Of a stretch of DNA of 64,000 bases, positions 48,335 through 56,500 are shown one piece after another (position 1 is the stretch's first letter; each line of letters starts with the position of its first letter). A program made the position numbers and the translations under genes. The DNA lies in contig NZ_CP031416.1 in NCBI RefSeq assembly GCF_003367375.1, positions 2,239,501 to 2,303,500 of the forward strand, written 5' to 3'. Below the pieces are notes generated by a model. That model did not search any database. It was not told the origin of the DNA and worked only from the letters and a program-made list of their open reading frames with translations. Source of the DNA: Gallaecimonas mangrovi (GTDB taxonomy: Bacteria > Pseudomonadota > Gammaproteobacteria > Enterobacterales > Gallaecimonadaceae).

Positions 48335-49405
48335 ATGGCGCGGTTTGTTCTTGTTTTCATCCTCTTTAGCATTTCTCTGGGTGCACATGCGGTAACCCGG
48401 GTGGCGTTTTTGAGCCCCGGTTATGCCAACGAGCCTTATTGGGAAAATGTCGACAGCTTTCTGATTGCAGCCGCCAGCGATCTGGATGTGCAGGTTGAAA
48501 TTGTACATTGCGACCGTGATGAGAAAAAAATGCTCGACCTCGCCGATTGGCTCATCCAGCGGCCCAACCCGCCCGATTACGTGTTAGCCGTTAACGAGAA
48601 TGGCCTTGGGGTTGAGCTGGTTAAAAAATTCAATGCCGCCAAGATCCCCATTATGCTGGTGTTGAACGACTTAGATCAGCGCCAGCAGCAAAAGCTGGGC
48701 GTACCACGCCAGCGCTACCCTTATTGGCTAGGCATCTTGGTGCCAGACAACCTGCAAGCCGGGCAGCAATTAACCAGCGCCCTCTCTGGTATGCTCCCCG
48801 ATAAAAAAACGGTGCCCTTGGTTGCCATCGCCGGTGACCGCTCAACCCCGGCGGGCCTTAATCGCCAAGCCGGTTTGTTATGGGCCACCCGAACCCACCA
48901 CAAACTAAAACTCATGGCGCTGCGCTATGGCTTTTGGCAACAAGCCAGAGCTAACCGGCAAATGATGCAGCTGTTGGGCCTTTACCCTGATCTGCGCGTG
49001 GTCTGGACCGCGGATGACAACATGGCCTTTGGGGCTATCGATGCCCTACGCCAAGCCGGCCTTGAACCGGGCAAAGACGTTTTAGTCGGTACCTTTGCCA
49101 GCTCGGCAAAAGCGTTAAGGCTGCGCCGCTCCGGCGAGATCTCGGCCTTGGCCGGCGGCGCCTTTATGGCACCGGGTTTAGCACTGGCCTTATTGGTTGA
49201 TTACCAAAATGGCTTTGACTTTGCCAACGACGATGGCCTCGTGCTCCACCTGCCGCTTTATCATTTACTGATCCCCGGCACACCGCTTTTTAACATGGTG
49301 GCATCACAGGATTGGTCAAAGGTAAACTTCCGAGCCATGAGTAAAGTGCATACCCCCTACCAAGGTCCTCACCACTTTGAATTGCAACTGAGAGCCACAC
49401 CATGA
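48335..49405 (+). CDS. Periplasmic substrate-binding protein paired with a membrane sensor
   Basis: 356 residues with a signal peptide about 1-19 (GAHA) and a type I periplasmic-binding fold of the sugar/LuxP kind (VAFLSPGYANEPYW, TADDNMAFGAIDALRQAGL, DVLVGTFASS). No ABC permease or ATPase is nearby. Instead its stop overlaps the start of a membrane sensor gene (ATGA), so I infer it delivers a ligand signal to that sensor, as NspS does for MbaA or LuxP for LuxQ. Ligand unknown. Confidence 0.85.
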   Translation: MARFVLVFILFSISLGAHAVTRVAFLSPGYANEPYWENVDSFLIAAASDLDVQVEIVHCDRDEKKMLDLADWLIQRPNPPDYVLAVNENGLGVELVKKFNAAKIPIMLVLNDLDQRQQQKLGVPRQRYPYWLGILVPDNLQAGQQLTSALSGMLPDKKTVPLVAIAGDRSTPAGLNRQAGLLWATRTHHKLKLMALRYGFWQQARANRQMMQLLGLYPDLRVVWTADDNMAFGAIDALRQAGLEPGKDVLVGTFASSAKALRLRRSGEISALAGGAFMAPGLALALLVDYQNGFDFANDDGLVLHLPLYHLLIPGTPLFNMVASQDWSKVNFRAMSKVHTPYQGPHHFELQLRATP

Positions 49406-51015
49406 GCCTAAAGCGCGTTCCGCTGGGTACCCGTTTTTTGTGGACAGTCATGCTCTACTCTTCGGTGCTGACACTGCTGTTTGTGCTGGTTAATCTCTAT
49501 GCCCGCTATGACCAGGAAATGTCAGAACTACAGCAACGGGTAAAACGTGTAGAAACCACCGTCATGCCCGCCCTTCAACAGGCAGTATGGGACCTTGACC
49601 AACCGCAGCTTGAGCTGCAGCTTTTGGGTATCACCCGCATTCCGGATGTGGTGTCGGCACGCCTGGTAACCAGCGAAGGCTCCATTACCACCATCGGCCA
49701 TCCCAACACCCGTGATAACAGCATTGTGATCCCGGTGCGCCGCGGCGGCCAGGAGCTTGGGCAACTGGATATTGGCGTGAGCTACCAGCGTATCTATGAC
49801 GAACTGTGGCAACACGCCGAGGTGTTGGTACTCTCGCAGGGGGTGAGAACCTTTTTGGTATCGATGCTGTTGGTGGTGTTGGTTAACCGCATGATAACCC
49901 GTCACCTTGAAGATATTTCCGGGCAAATAAAAGACCATAAAAGCCGCTTTACCCTGGCCCGTAAACCGCAGCGAAATGACGAGCTCAGCACCCTGATTAA
50001 CGCCCTTAATCAGTTATCAGCCGAGCGTGAGCAGCAGCTGTCAGCACTGGCTGAGTCAAAAGCGCAGCTCGATAACCAGCACCAGCTGCTAGAAAAAGAG
50101 GTGGCAGAACAAACCCAGGCGCTGCGCCAGGAAAACGACCTGGCGATTATGATGGGCGAGTTGGCCGCCAACCTGCTGGAGCAGCCTTATGAAAAGCTCG
50201 ACCGCGGCCTGCAGCAAGCCGTTACCCTGATTGGCCGCCAGCTTGGGGTAAAGAGCGTTACCTTGTTTGAGCAGGTGTTAGTAAAAGCCCATTGGCCCAC
50301 GTCCGAGCAGGTTTGGCCGCTTTGGAGCACGCTGCAAGCACAACAAGTGCTGCGTGATGGCCAACATTTTTACGACCAAGAGGCTGGCGTTTTGGCACTG
50401 CCGCTAAAAGATCAGGGCCTTAATCGCGGCGCGTTAATGGTGACGGGCAACATAGACAAAGTGTGGATGGAAAAATACTTCACCCATCTGCACCGCTTTA
50501 CCTCTTTTGTTGCCGCGCTACTGGTGCGCCAACAGGCCACACAGCTGTTTACCCCCATTGAGTGGCAGCGCAAAAAACACAGCCTTTGGCAGGACGAAAA
50601 ACGCGGCAAAACCGCCCTTGCTGCTATGGCGGACCAGCAGGCCCAGGCCGGTAGCTATTTAACGGTGTTGTTATGGGAATTTTCGGGCCAGGAGCCTATC
50701 ACCGAACCGCAGTTAGCCGAGCTGCGCGCCACTATCAGCCATGGCATGCCGGATACGCTTTTTGTGCAGCTTTCAACCCGGTTATTGATGGTGGCCGTGG
50801 CGGGCACCGGCCCCCAAGCCATTAACACCTTGGTCAGCGCCTTGATGACTGACCTAAAAGTCGCCGCAGCCCCGCTTAAGGTCCGCGTTGGCGGCTTTTG
50901 TTTAAAATTTAAAGAGGCGCTGCCATACGACAAGCTGATAGACATGGCCGATGGCGCGCTGTTTCAAGCCCGCAATCAAGCAACTGGCTTAGTAATAGAA
51001 ACCAACAATGACTGA
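49402..51015 (+). CDS. Membrane sensor with HAMP, GAF-like and degenerate GGDEF domains
   Basis: 537 residues: membrane helix about 13-33, periplasmic sensor about 34-140 (QQAVWDLDQPQLELQLLG is typical of GGDEF-linked sensors), second helix about 143-162, HAMP about 163-210, coiled coil about 205-245, a GAF-like part about 250-365, and a C-terminal domain about 385-532. That last domain aligns with GGDEF by its end (DMADGALFQARNQATGLV, compare AD.ALY.AK..GRN), but the active-site stretch reads LFVQLSTRLLMVAVAG where RxGGDEF is expected, so it should not make c-di-GMP. Output may be protein-protein signalling. Its 3' end overlaps convergent nagZ by 40 nt. Confidence 0.8.
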   Translation: MSLKRVPLGTRFLWTVMLYSSVLTLLFVLVNLYARYDQEMSELQQRVKRVETTVMPALQQAVWDLDQPQLELQLLGITRIPDVVSARLVTSEGSITTIGHPNTRDNSIVIPVRRGGQELGQLDIGVSYQRIYDELWQHAEVLVLSQGVRTFLVSMLLVVLVNRMITRHLEDISGQIKDHKSRFTLARKPQRNDELSTLINALNQLSAEREQQLSALAESKAQLDNQHQLLEKEVAEQTQALRQENDLAIMMGELAANLLEQPYEKLDRGLQQAVTLIGRQLGVKSVTLFEQVLVKAHWPTSEQVWPLWSTLQAQQVLRDGQHFYDQEAGVLALPLKDQGLNRGALMVTGNIDKVWMEKYFTHLHRFTSFVAALLVRQQATQLFTPIEWQRKKHSLWQDEKRGKTALAAMADQQAQAGSYLTVLLWEFSGQEPITEPQLAELRATISHGMPDTLFVQLSTRLLMVAVAGTGPQAINTLVSALMTDLKVAAAPLKVRVGGFCLKFKEALPYDKLIDMADGALFQARNQATGLVIETNND

Positions 51016-51974
51016 GCCCGGGCCAAAGTCTGGGCGCTAACCTGCATCGCCCCTGCCCTTAAGGCATTAAACTCAACCGCCCCTTGCCCGGCCAAGGCCT
51101 GTAAAATAGCGGGATGATTGGCCGGTTCGTTACAACACAATAAAAGATCGCAGCCTGCATCACTGGCCGCTAACGCCCTTTCGGCAGGGCTACCCAGACT
51201 GTGGGCACCTTTCATGCTCAAATCATCGGAAAACAGCAAGCCACTGAAGGCAAGCTCACCTTTTAAGCGGTATTTTAACCACTTGGCCGAAGACGACGCC
51301 GGCTTATTGTCTAGCGCCGGGTAAATTACATGCGCTGGCATAACAGCATCGAGAATCCCTTCTTTGATGAGTATTTTAAAGGGTTGTTCGTCAAGGGCTG
51401 CAATGTCTGCCAACGGCCTTGGGTCAACAGCTTGGTGCAGGTGGGTGTCTTCTTTTACCTGGCCGTGGCCCGGGTAATGCTTGGCGCAGCTGGCCATCCC
51501 CGCCGCTTCCATGCCTTTAGCGTAGGCCCGTGCCAATTGGGTAACGGTAGCAATGTCAGCGCCGAAGGCTCTGTCACCAATAACACTTTGGTTTACGCCC
51601 AAATCCAGCACTGGCGCAAAACTCAAATCGACACCGACCTCGATAAGCTCTGCTGCCATCACCAGGCCGCAGCACCACGCCAAGTATTGGGCAACCACCT
51701 GGTTGTTGCCGGCCAGGGCAAGCAAGCTACCGGCGGCGGGCAAGCGGCTAAAGCCGCGGCGAAAGCGTTGTACCCGGCCACCTTCGTGGTCAACGGTCAC
51801 TAAGATTGGCTTACCGGCGGCGGTGCGGCAGTCCAAGATCAGTTGTTTAAGCTGCTCAGGGTTGTCGTAATTTCGGCTAAATAAAATCAGGCCCGCGCAG
51901 GCAGGGTCTGCCAACCATTGGCGTTCGTCATGGCTAAGAGTGGTGGAGCGCAGATCAATTAACAGCTGGGCCAT
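50976..51974 (-). CDS. nagZ: Beta-N-acetylglucosaminidase of peptidoglycan recycling
   Basis: Cytoplasmic GH3 enzyme releasing GlcNAc from muropeptides. 332 residues (E. coli 341). Motifs: DHEGGRVQRFR, KHYPGHGQVKEDTHLH (catalytic His and specificity loop) and LLFSDDLSMKGA (nucleophile Asp). No terminator separates it from the convergent sensor gene. Confidence 0.96.
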   Translation of the reverse strand: MAQLLIDLRSTTLSHDERQWLADPACAGLILFSRNYDNPEQLKQLILDCRTAAGKPILVTVDHEGGRVQRFRRGFSRLPAAGSLLALAGNNQVVAQYLAWCCGLVMAAELIEVGVDLSFAPVLDLGVNQSVIGDRAFGADIATVTQLARAYAKGMEAAGMASCAKHYPGHGQVKEDTHLHQAVDPRPLADIAALDEQPFKILIKEGILDAVMPAHVIYPALDNKPASSSAKWLKYRLKGELAFSGLLFSDDLSMKGAHSLGSPAERALAASDAGCDLLLCCNEPANHPAILQALAGQGAVEFNALRAGAMQVSAQTLARAQSLLVSITKPVA

Positions 51975-52035
51975 CCGGGCCTCCTGAACAAACTTTTCGC
52001 CAGTATACCAAGGCTTTGCTTAAACACAGGGCAAC

Positions 52036-52062
52036 AAAAAGGCCGCCCGTAGGCGGCCTTTT
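52036..52062 (-). terminator. fadE terminator
   Basis: GGCCGCC-CGTA-GGCGGCC with T runs on both sides; serves the psrA-fadE transcript. Confidence 0.88.
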
Positions 52063-52076
52063 AACAACAAGTGGCG

Positions 52077-54407
52077 TTACGCCGCACTAGACGGGCTTGC
52101 CCCCTCGGAGGACACACCCTGGCCTTCCAACACGCCAGGGGCGAAATGGTCAACCTGAATAGCTTGGTAGCGCAGTGCTTCGGCGTGGCGAATTTGCTCA
52201 GCTTCTTCCTGGCTAATGACCGCCGCTTCCAGGGCCAGTTCAATGGCTTGGTTGAAGGGAATACGCTTGGCAATGGTGCCGGCGCGCTGGGCCTTGATGA
52301 TTTTTTTCTCAATGCCGGCAGCCCCTACCATCGCCAGGAAGGCACGTTCCATTACGCCCATGGCGTCGTTCTCTTCATCGGGAATGAACACCAAATGGGT
52401 CAAACGGTCACGGGCCACACCCGGTTGCATCAGCGCCGCGGCAATTTGCTCGCCAATCTTGTCGGACGGCATTTTGTAGTGATTACCGAACGGGAAGATA
52501 GCGCGTTTAAGTACTGCCGCCATAAAGCGACTGTCGAAGTTGGCAAAGAAGCCGTCAAAGGCAACGCCAATTTCATGCAGCAGCTTTTGCAGGCTGTAAT
52601 GCACGTAAGGCAAATCGGCAACCTGGCGGCCTTCGTCTTCATAGCGTTTAAGCACGGCTGACGCCAAATAAAGGCTGGAAAGCACATCGCCTAACCGCGC
52701 TGACAAACGCTCGCGACGTTTCAGATCGCCGCCCAGCATCAGCATGGAGATATCCGCGCACAGTGCCAGGCCTTTCGACATCCGTGACAGCTGCTTGTAG
52801 TAACGCGCTGTTTCGCCAGAGACAGGCGCTTTATTAAAGGCAGCGCCGGTAAGGCCTTGGAACAAGGAGCCAAAGAAGTTGCCCATGCCAAAGCCGATAT
52901 GTTTAACCAGCAGTTTATCGAAGGCTTTCAAACCTTCACTGGCATCGGGGTTAGCCGCCGCTTCCATTTCAGCAAAAACGTAAGGGTGGCAACGGGTCGC
53001 ACCCTGACCAAAGATCATCAAGTTACGGGTCAGGATATTGGCGCCTTCAACAGTGATTGCCACCGGAATACCCAAATAGCCGTGGCCAAGGTAGTTTTGC
53101 GGGCCGAACTGAATACCTTTACCGGCATGAATGTCCATGGCGTGGTCCAGCACCTTACGGGCCCGCTCGGTCATGTGGTACTTGGCAATGGCGGTGATAA
53201 CCGACGGGCTGAGGCCCATATCCAAGGCCGTTACCGTCAGGCGGCGGCTCGATTCCAGCACATAGGTGTCGGCACCAATCTCGGCCATGGCTTCTTGAAT
53301 ACCTTCGAAGCGACCAATAGACAGGCCAAACTGACGGCGTACATAGGCATAAGCCCCGGTCATACGCGCTGATACATGGCCAGTAGCGGTGCCAAGGGCC
53401 GGCAGGGAAATACCCCGGCCTGCTGATAAACATTCCACCAGCATCCGCCAGCCACGGCCAGCAAAGTCAGGGCCGCCAATGATCCAGTCGATAGGAATAA
53501 AGACATTCTCACCAAAGGTGGGGCCATTCATAAACGCCAAGCCCAGCGGGAAGTGACGGTCGCCAACACGCACCCCGGGGTGACTGGTCGGAATAAGGGC
53601 GCAGGTAATACCCAGCTCTTTTTTATCACCCAACAGGCCTTCAGGATCTTTGAGCTTAAAGGCCAGCCCCAGCACGGTGGCAACCGGCGCCAGAGTAATG
53701 TAGCGCTTGTTCCAGTTAAGGCGGATGCCAAGCACTTCTTTGCCTTCAAATTCGCCTTTGCAAACAATACCTTCGTCAGGAATTGCCCCAGCATCAGACC
53801 CCGCTTCCGGGCCAGTCAGGGCAAAACAGGGCACTTCGGTACCGTTAGCCAAACCCGGTAACCAGCGGTCTTTTTGCTCGTCGGTACCGTAGTGCATCAA
53901 CAGCTCACCCGGGCCCAGAGAGTTAGGCACCATAACGGTGACCGCACAAGACAGCGAGCGAGTGGCAATACGCGAGACGATGGTCGAGTTGGCCACCGCC
54001 GAAAATTCACGGCCCCCAAAGGATTTGGGGATGATCATGGCAAAGAAGCCTTCTTTTTTCAGGAAGTCCCACACTTCCTTAGGCATGTCTTTGGTTTCAT
54101 GAACAATTTTGTAATCATCCAGCATCTTAAGCAGTGTCTCAACTTGGTTGTCCAAGAAGGCCTGCTCATCGCTGGTGAGTTCGGAACGTTTGGTGTCCAG
54201 TAGCTTTTTCCAGTCAGGTTTGCCACGGAACAAGTCGCCATCCCACCAAACATCCCCCGCTTCCATCGCTTCCCTTTCGGTTTGCGATAATGGCGGCAAG
54301 ATCTTTTTGAAGATGCCAAAGATGGGTTTAGTGATGAGATTGCGGCGGATATCCGGGACCCCGAGGATCACGGCAAGCGCCACCAGGATCAGCAACAGGA
54401 ATACCAT
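52077..54407 (-). CDS. fadE: Acyl-CoA dehydrogenase FadE
   Basis: First oxidation step of fatty acid beta-oxidation, membrane-associated. 776 residues (E. coli 814; shorter at the hydrophobic N-terminus, which here is about 20 residues). Characteristic blocks: WWDGDLFRGKPDWKKLL, VPNSLGPGELLMHYGTDEQK, CFALTGPEAGSDAGAIPDEG and ITVEGANILTRNLMIFGQGA. It lies 20 nt after the TetR-family regulator gene, so both form one operon under the PsrA-type operator. Confidence 0.96.
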   Translation of the reverse strand: MVFLLLILVALAVILGVPDIRRNLITKPIFGIFKKILPPLSQTEREAMEAGDVWWDGDLFRGKPDWKKLLDTKRSELTSDEQAFLDNQVETLLKMLDDYKIVHETKDMPKEVWDFLKKEGFFAMIIPKSFGGREFSAVANSTIVSRIATRSLSCAVTVMVPNSLGPGELLMHYGTDEQKDRWLPGLANGTEVPCFALTGPEAGSDAGAIPDEGIVCKGEFEGKEVLGIRLNWNKRYITLAPVATVLGLAFKLKDPEGLLGDKKELGITCALIPTSHPGVRVGDRHFPLGLAFMNGPTFGENVFIPIDWIIGGPDFAGRGWRMLVECLSAGRGISLPALGTATGHVSARMTGAYAYVRRQFGLSIGRFEGIQEAMAEIGADTYVLESSRRLTVTALDMGLSPSVITAIAKYHMTERARKVLDHAMDIHAGKGIQFGPQNYLGHGYLGIPVAITVEGANILTRNLMIFGQGATRCHPYVFAEMEAAANPDASEGLKAFDKLLVKHIGFGMGNFFGSLFQGLTGAAFNKAPVSGETARYYKQLSRMSKGLALCADISMLMLGGDLKRRERLSARLGDVLSSLYLASAVLKRYEDEGRQVADLPYVHYSLQKLLHEIGVAFDGFFANFDSRFMAAVLKRAIFPFGNHYKMPSDKIGEQIAAALMQPGVARDRLTHLVFIPDEENDAMGVMERAFLAMVGAAGIEKKIIKAQRAGTIAKRIPFNQAIELALEAAVISQEEAEQIRHAEALRYQAIQVDHFAPGVLEGQGVSSEGASPSSAA

Positions 54408-54427
54408 TTTCCTTTCCTCTTTATTGG

Positions 54428-55090
54428 TTAAGCTGCATCTTGTGAATTACCCACAGCCGCGGGCAATGGCGCTGTCATTGCTGAAGCAAGGTACGGCACC
54501 AGCCTGTGGATGAGGCTTTCAATACTGTTTTGCTCACCAAAATCGCTTTCGGCAATTTCAGTCAGCGCCATACTGGACGCCATGGTGAACACCACGGTGC
54601 CCAGGGTAAAATGCAACCGCCAGAACACCTCGTTGTCGGGGATGCCTGGTGTCGCTTTTTTTACAACCGCCATAAAAGCCCCCAACGCCTCACCGTATTG
54701 ACTGGTGATAAAACGGCGAAGGTGCCCCTGTTTCTCTGTGTAGCCACGGCCCAACAGCTGCATAAAAGTGCCGGTACCGCCGGGCCGAAACTCCCCCAAC
54801 GCCAACAGCGGTCCGATAAAAGCGCCAAACACCTCTTGCATCTGCACCTGCTCTTTAGCGAATTGCCCGTCCATTTCTGCCTTTAAGGCCGGCATAAAGG
54901 CATCCAAATAGCGAGCGATCACCGCCTGGATCAGGGCCTTTTTTGAACCAAAATGGTAGTTCACGGAGGCCAAATTGACTTCCGCTTCAGAGGTAATAAG
55001 ACGCAAGGAGGTGTCGTTAAAGCCATGCTCGGCAAACAGCTGCTCAGCTACATCAAGGATCCGGGTTTTGGTATCGGGGCGACGGGTCAT
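54428..55090 (-). CDS. psrA: TetR-family fatty-acid-responsive regulator, PsrA-like
   Basis: 220 residues from the ATG at 55090. N-terminal HTH (TKTRILDVAEQLFAEHGFND, SEAEVNLASVNYHFGSKKAL) and a ligand domain as in the PsrA/CerR group. A PsrA-type palindrome lies in its own promoter and fadE follows, so I infer autoregulation and fatty-acid (acyl-CoA or oleate) derepression. The symbol rests on context and box as much as on sequence. Confidence 0.8.
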   Translation of the reverse strand: MTRRPDTKTRILDVAEQLFAEHGFNDTSLRLITSEAEVNLASVNYHFGSKKALIQAVIARYLDAFMPALKAEMDGQFAKEQVQMQEVFGAFIGPLLALGEFRPGGTGTFMQLLGRGYTEKQGHLRRFITSQYGEALGAFMAVVKKATPGIPDNEVFWRLHFTLGTVVFTMASSMALTEIAESDFGEQNSIESLIHRLVPYLASAMTAPLPAAVGNSQDAA

Positions 55091-55106
55091 GGCAAACACC
55101 AGTATC

Positions 55107-55149
55107 AAACAGGTGTTTAAAATTTATGTTTACTCATCGGACTTGTCAA
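55107..55149 (-). promoter_or_regulatory. psrA-fadE promoter and PsrA-type operator
   Basis: On the minus strand: TTGACA (55149-55144), 17-nt spacer, TAAATT (55126-55121), then AAAC-N4-GTTT (55118-55107) over the expected transcription start. The box is CAAACAGGTGTTTA on the plus strand and fits the published PsrA consensus [GC]AAAC-N2-4-GTTT[GC] except for the last base. Confidence 0.75.
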
Positions 55150-55230
55150 GAAGCTTATCTAACCGGCTAAAAAACAAACACAAAAGTTTTGATGTCAATA
55201 AATGAACTTATTAACGATGCTCCGGTCATA

Positions 55231-55324
55231 AAAAATGCACGGCAAGCGATACCCGTGCATTTTTAAGTTCTCTCCCTGGACCCGGTAAGCCCCAACCGTC
55301 AATAAGGCTTGCCGGTCTTTTTTT
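55231..55324. other. Two strong hairpin terminators with no gene between; possible small RNA locus
   Basis: Stem 1: AAAAATGCACGG (55231-55242) with CCGTGCATTTTT (55253-55264), perfect 12 bp and T/A tails on both strands. Stem 2: CCGGTAAGCC (55282-55291) with GGCTTGCCGG (55306-55315), one G-U pair, followed by TCTTTTTTT on the plus strand. No credible gene ends here on either strand. A 20-codon frame on the minus strand (start MTMAFNQGQV, 55389-55327) has no ribosome site. Confidence 0.4.
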
Positions 55325-55431
55325 ATGGGTTCTGGCTTCCACCTTTAAGCAAAGTTACTTGACCCTGATTAAACGCCATGGTCATTTATGCAGAGTTAAT
55401 CTCTAAGTAGTTTGTTTAATAAGGAGAACCT

Positions 55432-55854
55432 ATGCGTGCCAGTTGCTTGTTTCTGGTAGCCCTTTTCAGCCTGGCTGCCCAGGCCGCTACCTTAAATGAC
55501 CAGTTTGATCGCAAAACTCAGGTTCCTGGGGATGCCAAAGCCATTTATTTCGCCGCCGACATGGACGCCAACGACCTCATCAAAGAGGCCTTTGGCAAAG
55601 ATAAAGCGGACACCATGGCCAAAGCCGGTGTGCTCTATGTCGCCGATATATCGAAGATGCCCGGTTTGGTTTACAAACTCTTTGCCAAGCCAAAGATGAA
55701 AAAATACCCGTTTAGGATAGTGGTTGACCAAGAAGGTGATGTCACCAAAGACTGGCCCCGTGAAGAAGGTGCCGTAACGGTGATTAAAGGAAAAGAACAT
55801 CAGTTTTGTAAGGATGTCACCTGTTTAAAAGACGCTCTACCTAACCACCCATAG
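55432..55854 (+). CDS. Small exported protein, possible thioredoxin-fold (YtfJ-like)
   Basis: 140 residues, AAGGAG 7 nt before the ATG, signal peptide about 1-18 (AAQA). The C-terminal half (YPFRIVVDQEGDVTKDWPRE) recalls the periplasmic YtfJ family, a thioredoxin-fold group without the CxxC site. Two cysteines near the end (FCKDVTC) could form a disulfide. Not firmly assignable; own terminator, single gene. Confidence 0.6.
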   Translation: MRASCLFLVALFSLAAQAATLNDQFDRKTQVPGDAKAIYFAADMDANDLIKEAFGKDKADTMAKAGVLYVADISKMPGLVYKLFAKPKMKKYPFRIVVDQEGDVTKDWPREEGAVTVIKGKEHQFCKDVTCLKDALPNHP

Positions 55855-55856
55855 TT

Positions 55857-55886
55857 AAAAAAGGGTGCCATTGGCACCCTTTTTTA
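55857..55886 (+). terminator. Terminator after the small exported protein gene
   Basis: AAGGGTGCC-ATT-GGCACCCTTTTTT. Confidence 0.9.
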
Positions 55887-55966
55887 TTCCCTCTCTAGGC
55901 CGTTGTCATTCCCGGCAAAGACCGCCATGATGTTACCTCGCCTCTCATTACAGGCCTTTCTATACC

Positions 55967-56419
55967 GTGACCTTAGTCCTTTCTTCACTCCTTGCCAGCC
56001 CTTCGTTGTGCCGCACTCTGGAAAGCTGGCTGCAAGGCCCGCAAGCCTTGGAACGCTGGGCCGGCCCAAACCTTAAGGCGGGGTTTGAACTGGCCGATTT
56101 AGGCTTTAAGGAAGGGCAAAGCTATGCTGGTTTTGTGAACGAGCAATGGGTCGCCTTTGGGCAAATCGCCCCTCGCCATGGCCGCTTGCACCTGTCCAGG
56201 TTAATTATCCGCCCCGACTTTCGCGGTTATGGTTTGGGTAACCAATGGGTGCGGGCACTGCTCAGTACCGCCCCCACCACGGCCTTTGGCCTTAATGTTT
56301 ACCCAGGCAACCAAGCCGCCGTGCGCTGCTATCAGCGCTTAGGCTTTATAAAAGACAACCGTTACGCCCAACACGCCGGGGTTGATTACTACTGGCTTAA
56401 CCAGGCAGCACCTAGCTAA
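55967..56419 (+). CDS. GNAT-family acetyltransferase
   Basis: 150 residues with GTG start at 55967. Acetyl-CoA-binding motif A is LIIRPDFRGYGLGNQWV; motif B LNVYPGNQAAVRCYQRLGF. Substrate unknown. No upstream ATG in frame and no clear ribosome site, so the start is the least certain point. Confidence 0.82.
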   Translation: MTLVLSSLLASPSLCRTLESWLQGPQALERWAGPNLKAGFELADLGFKEGQSYAGFVNEQWVAFGQIAPRHGRLHLSRLIIRPDFRGYGLGNQWVRALLSTAPTTAFGLNVYPGNQAAVRCYQRLGFIKDNRYAQHAGVDYYWLNQAAPS

Positions 56420-56500
56420 GTAAGCACTGTTATGACAAGGCGAGATATTGTGTCGCTCTGATACCCTGTCAATGCTGATTTTGTCTTTGCCGAGGACCCG

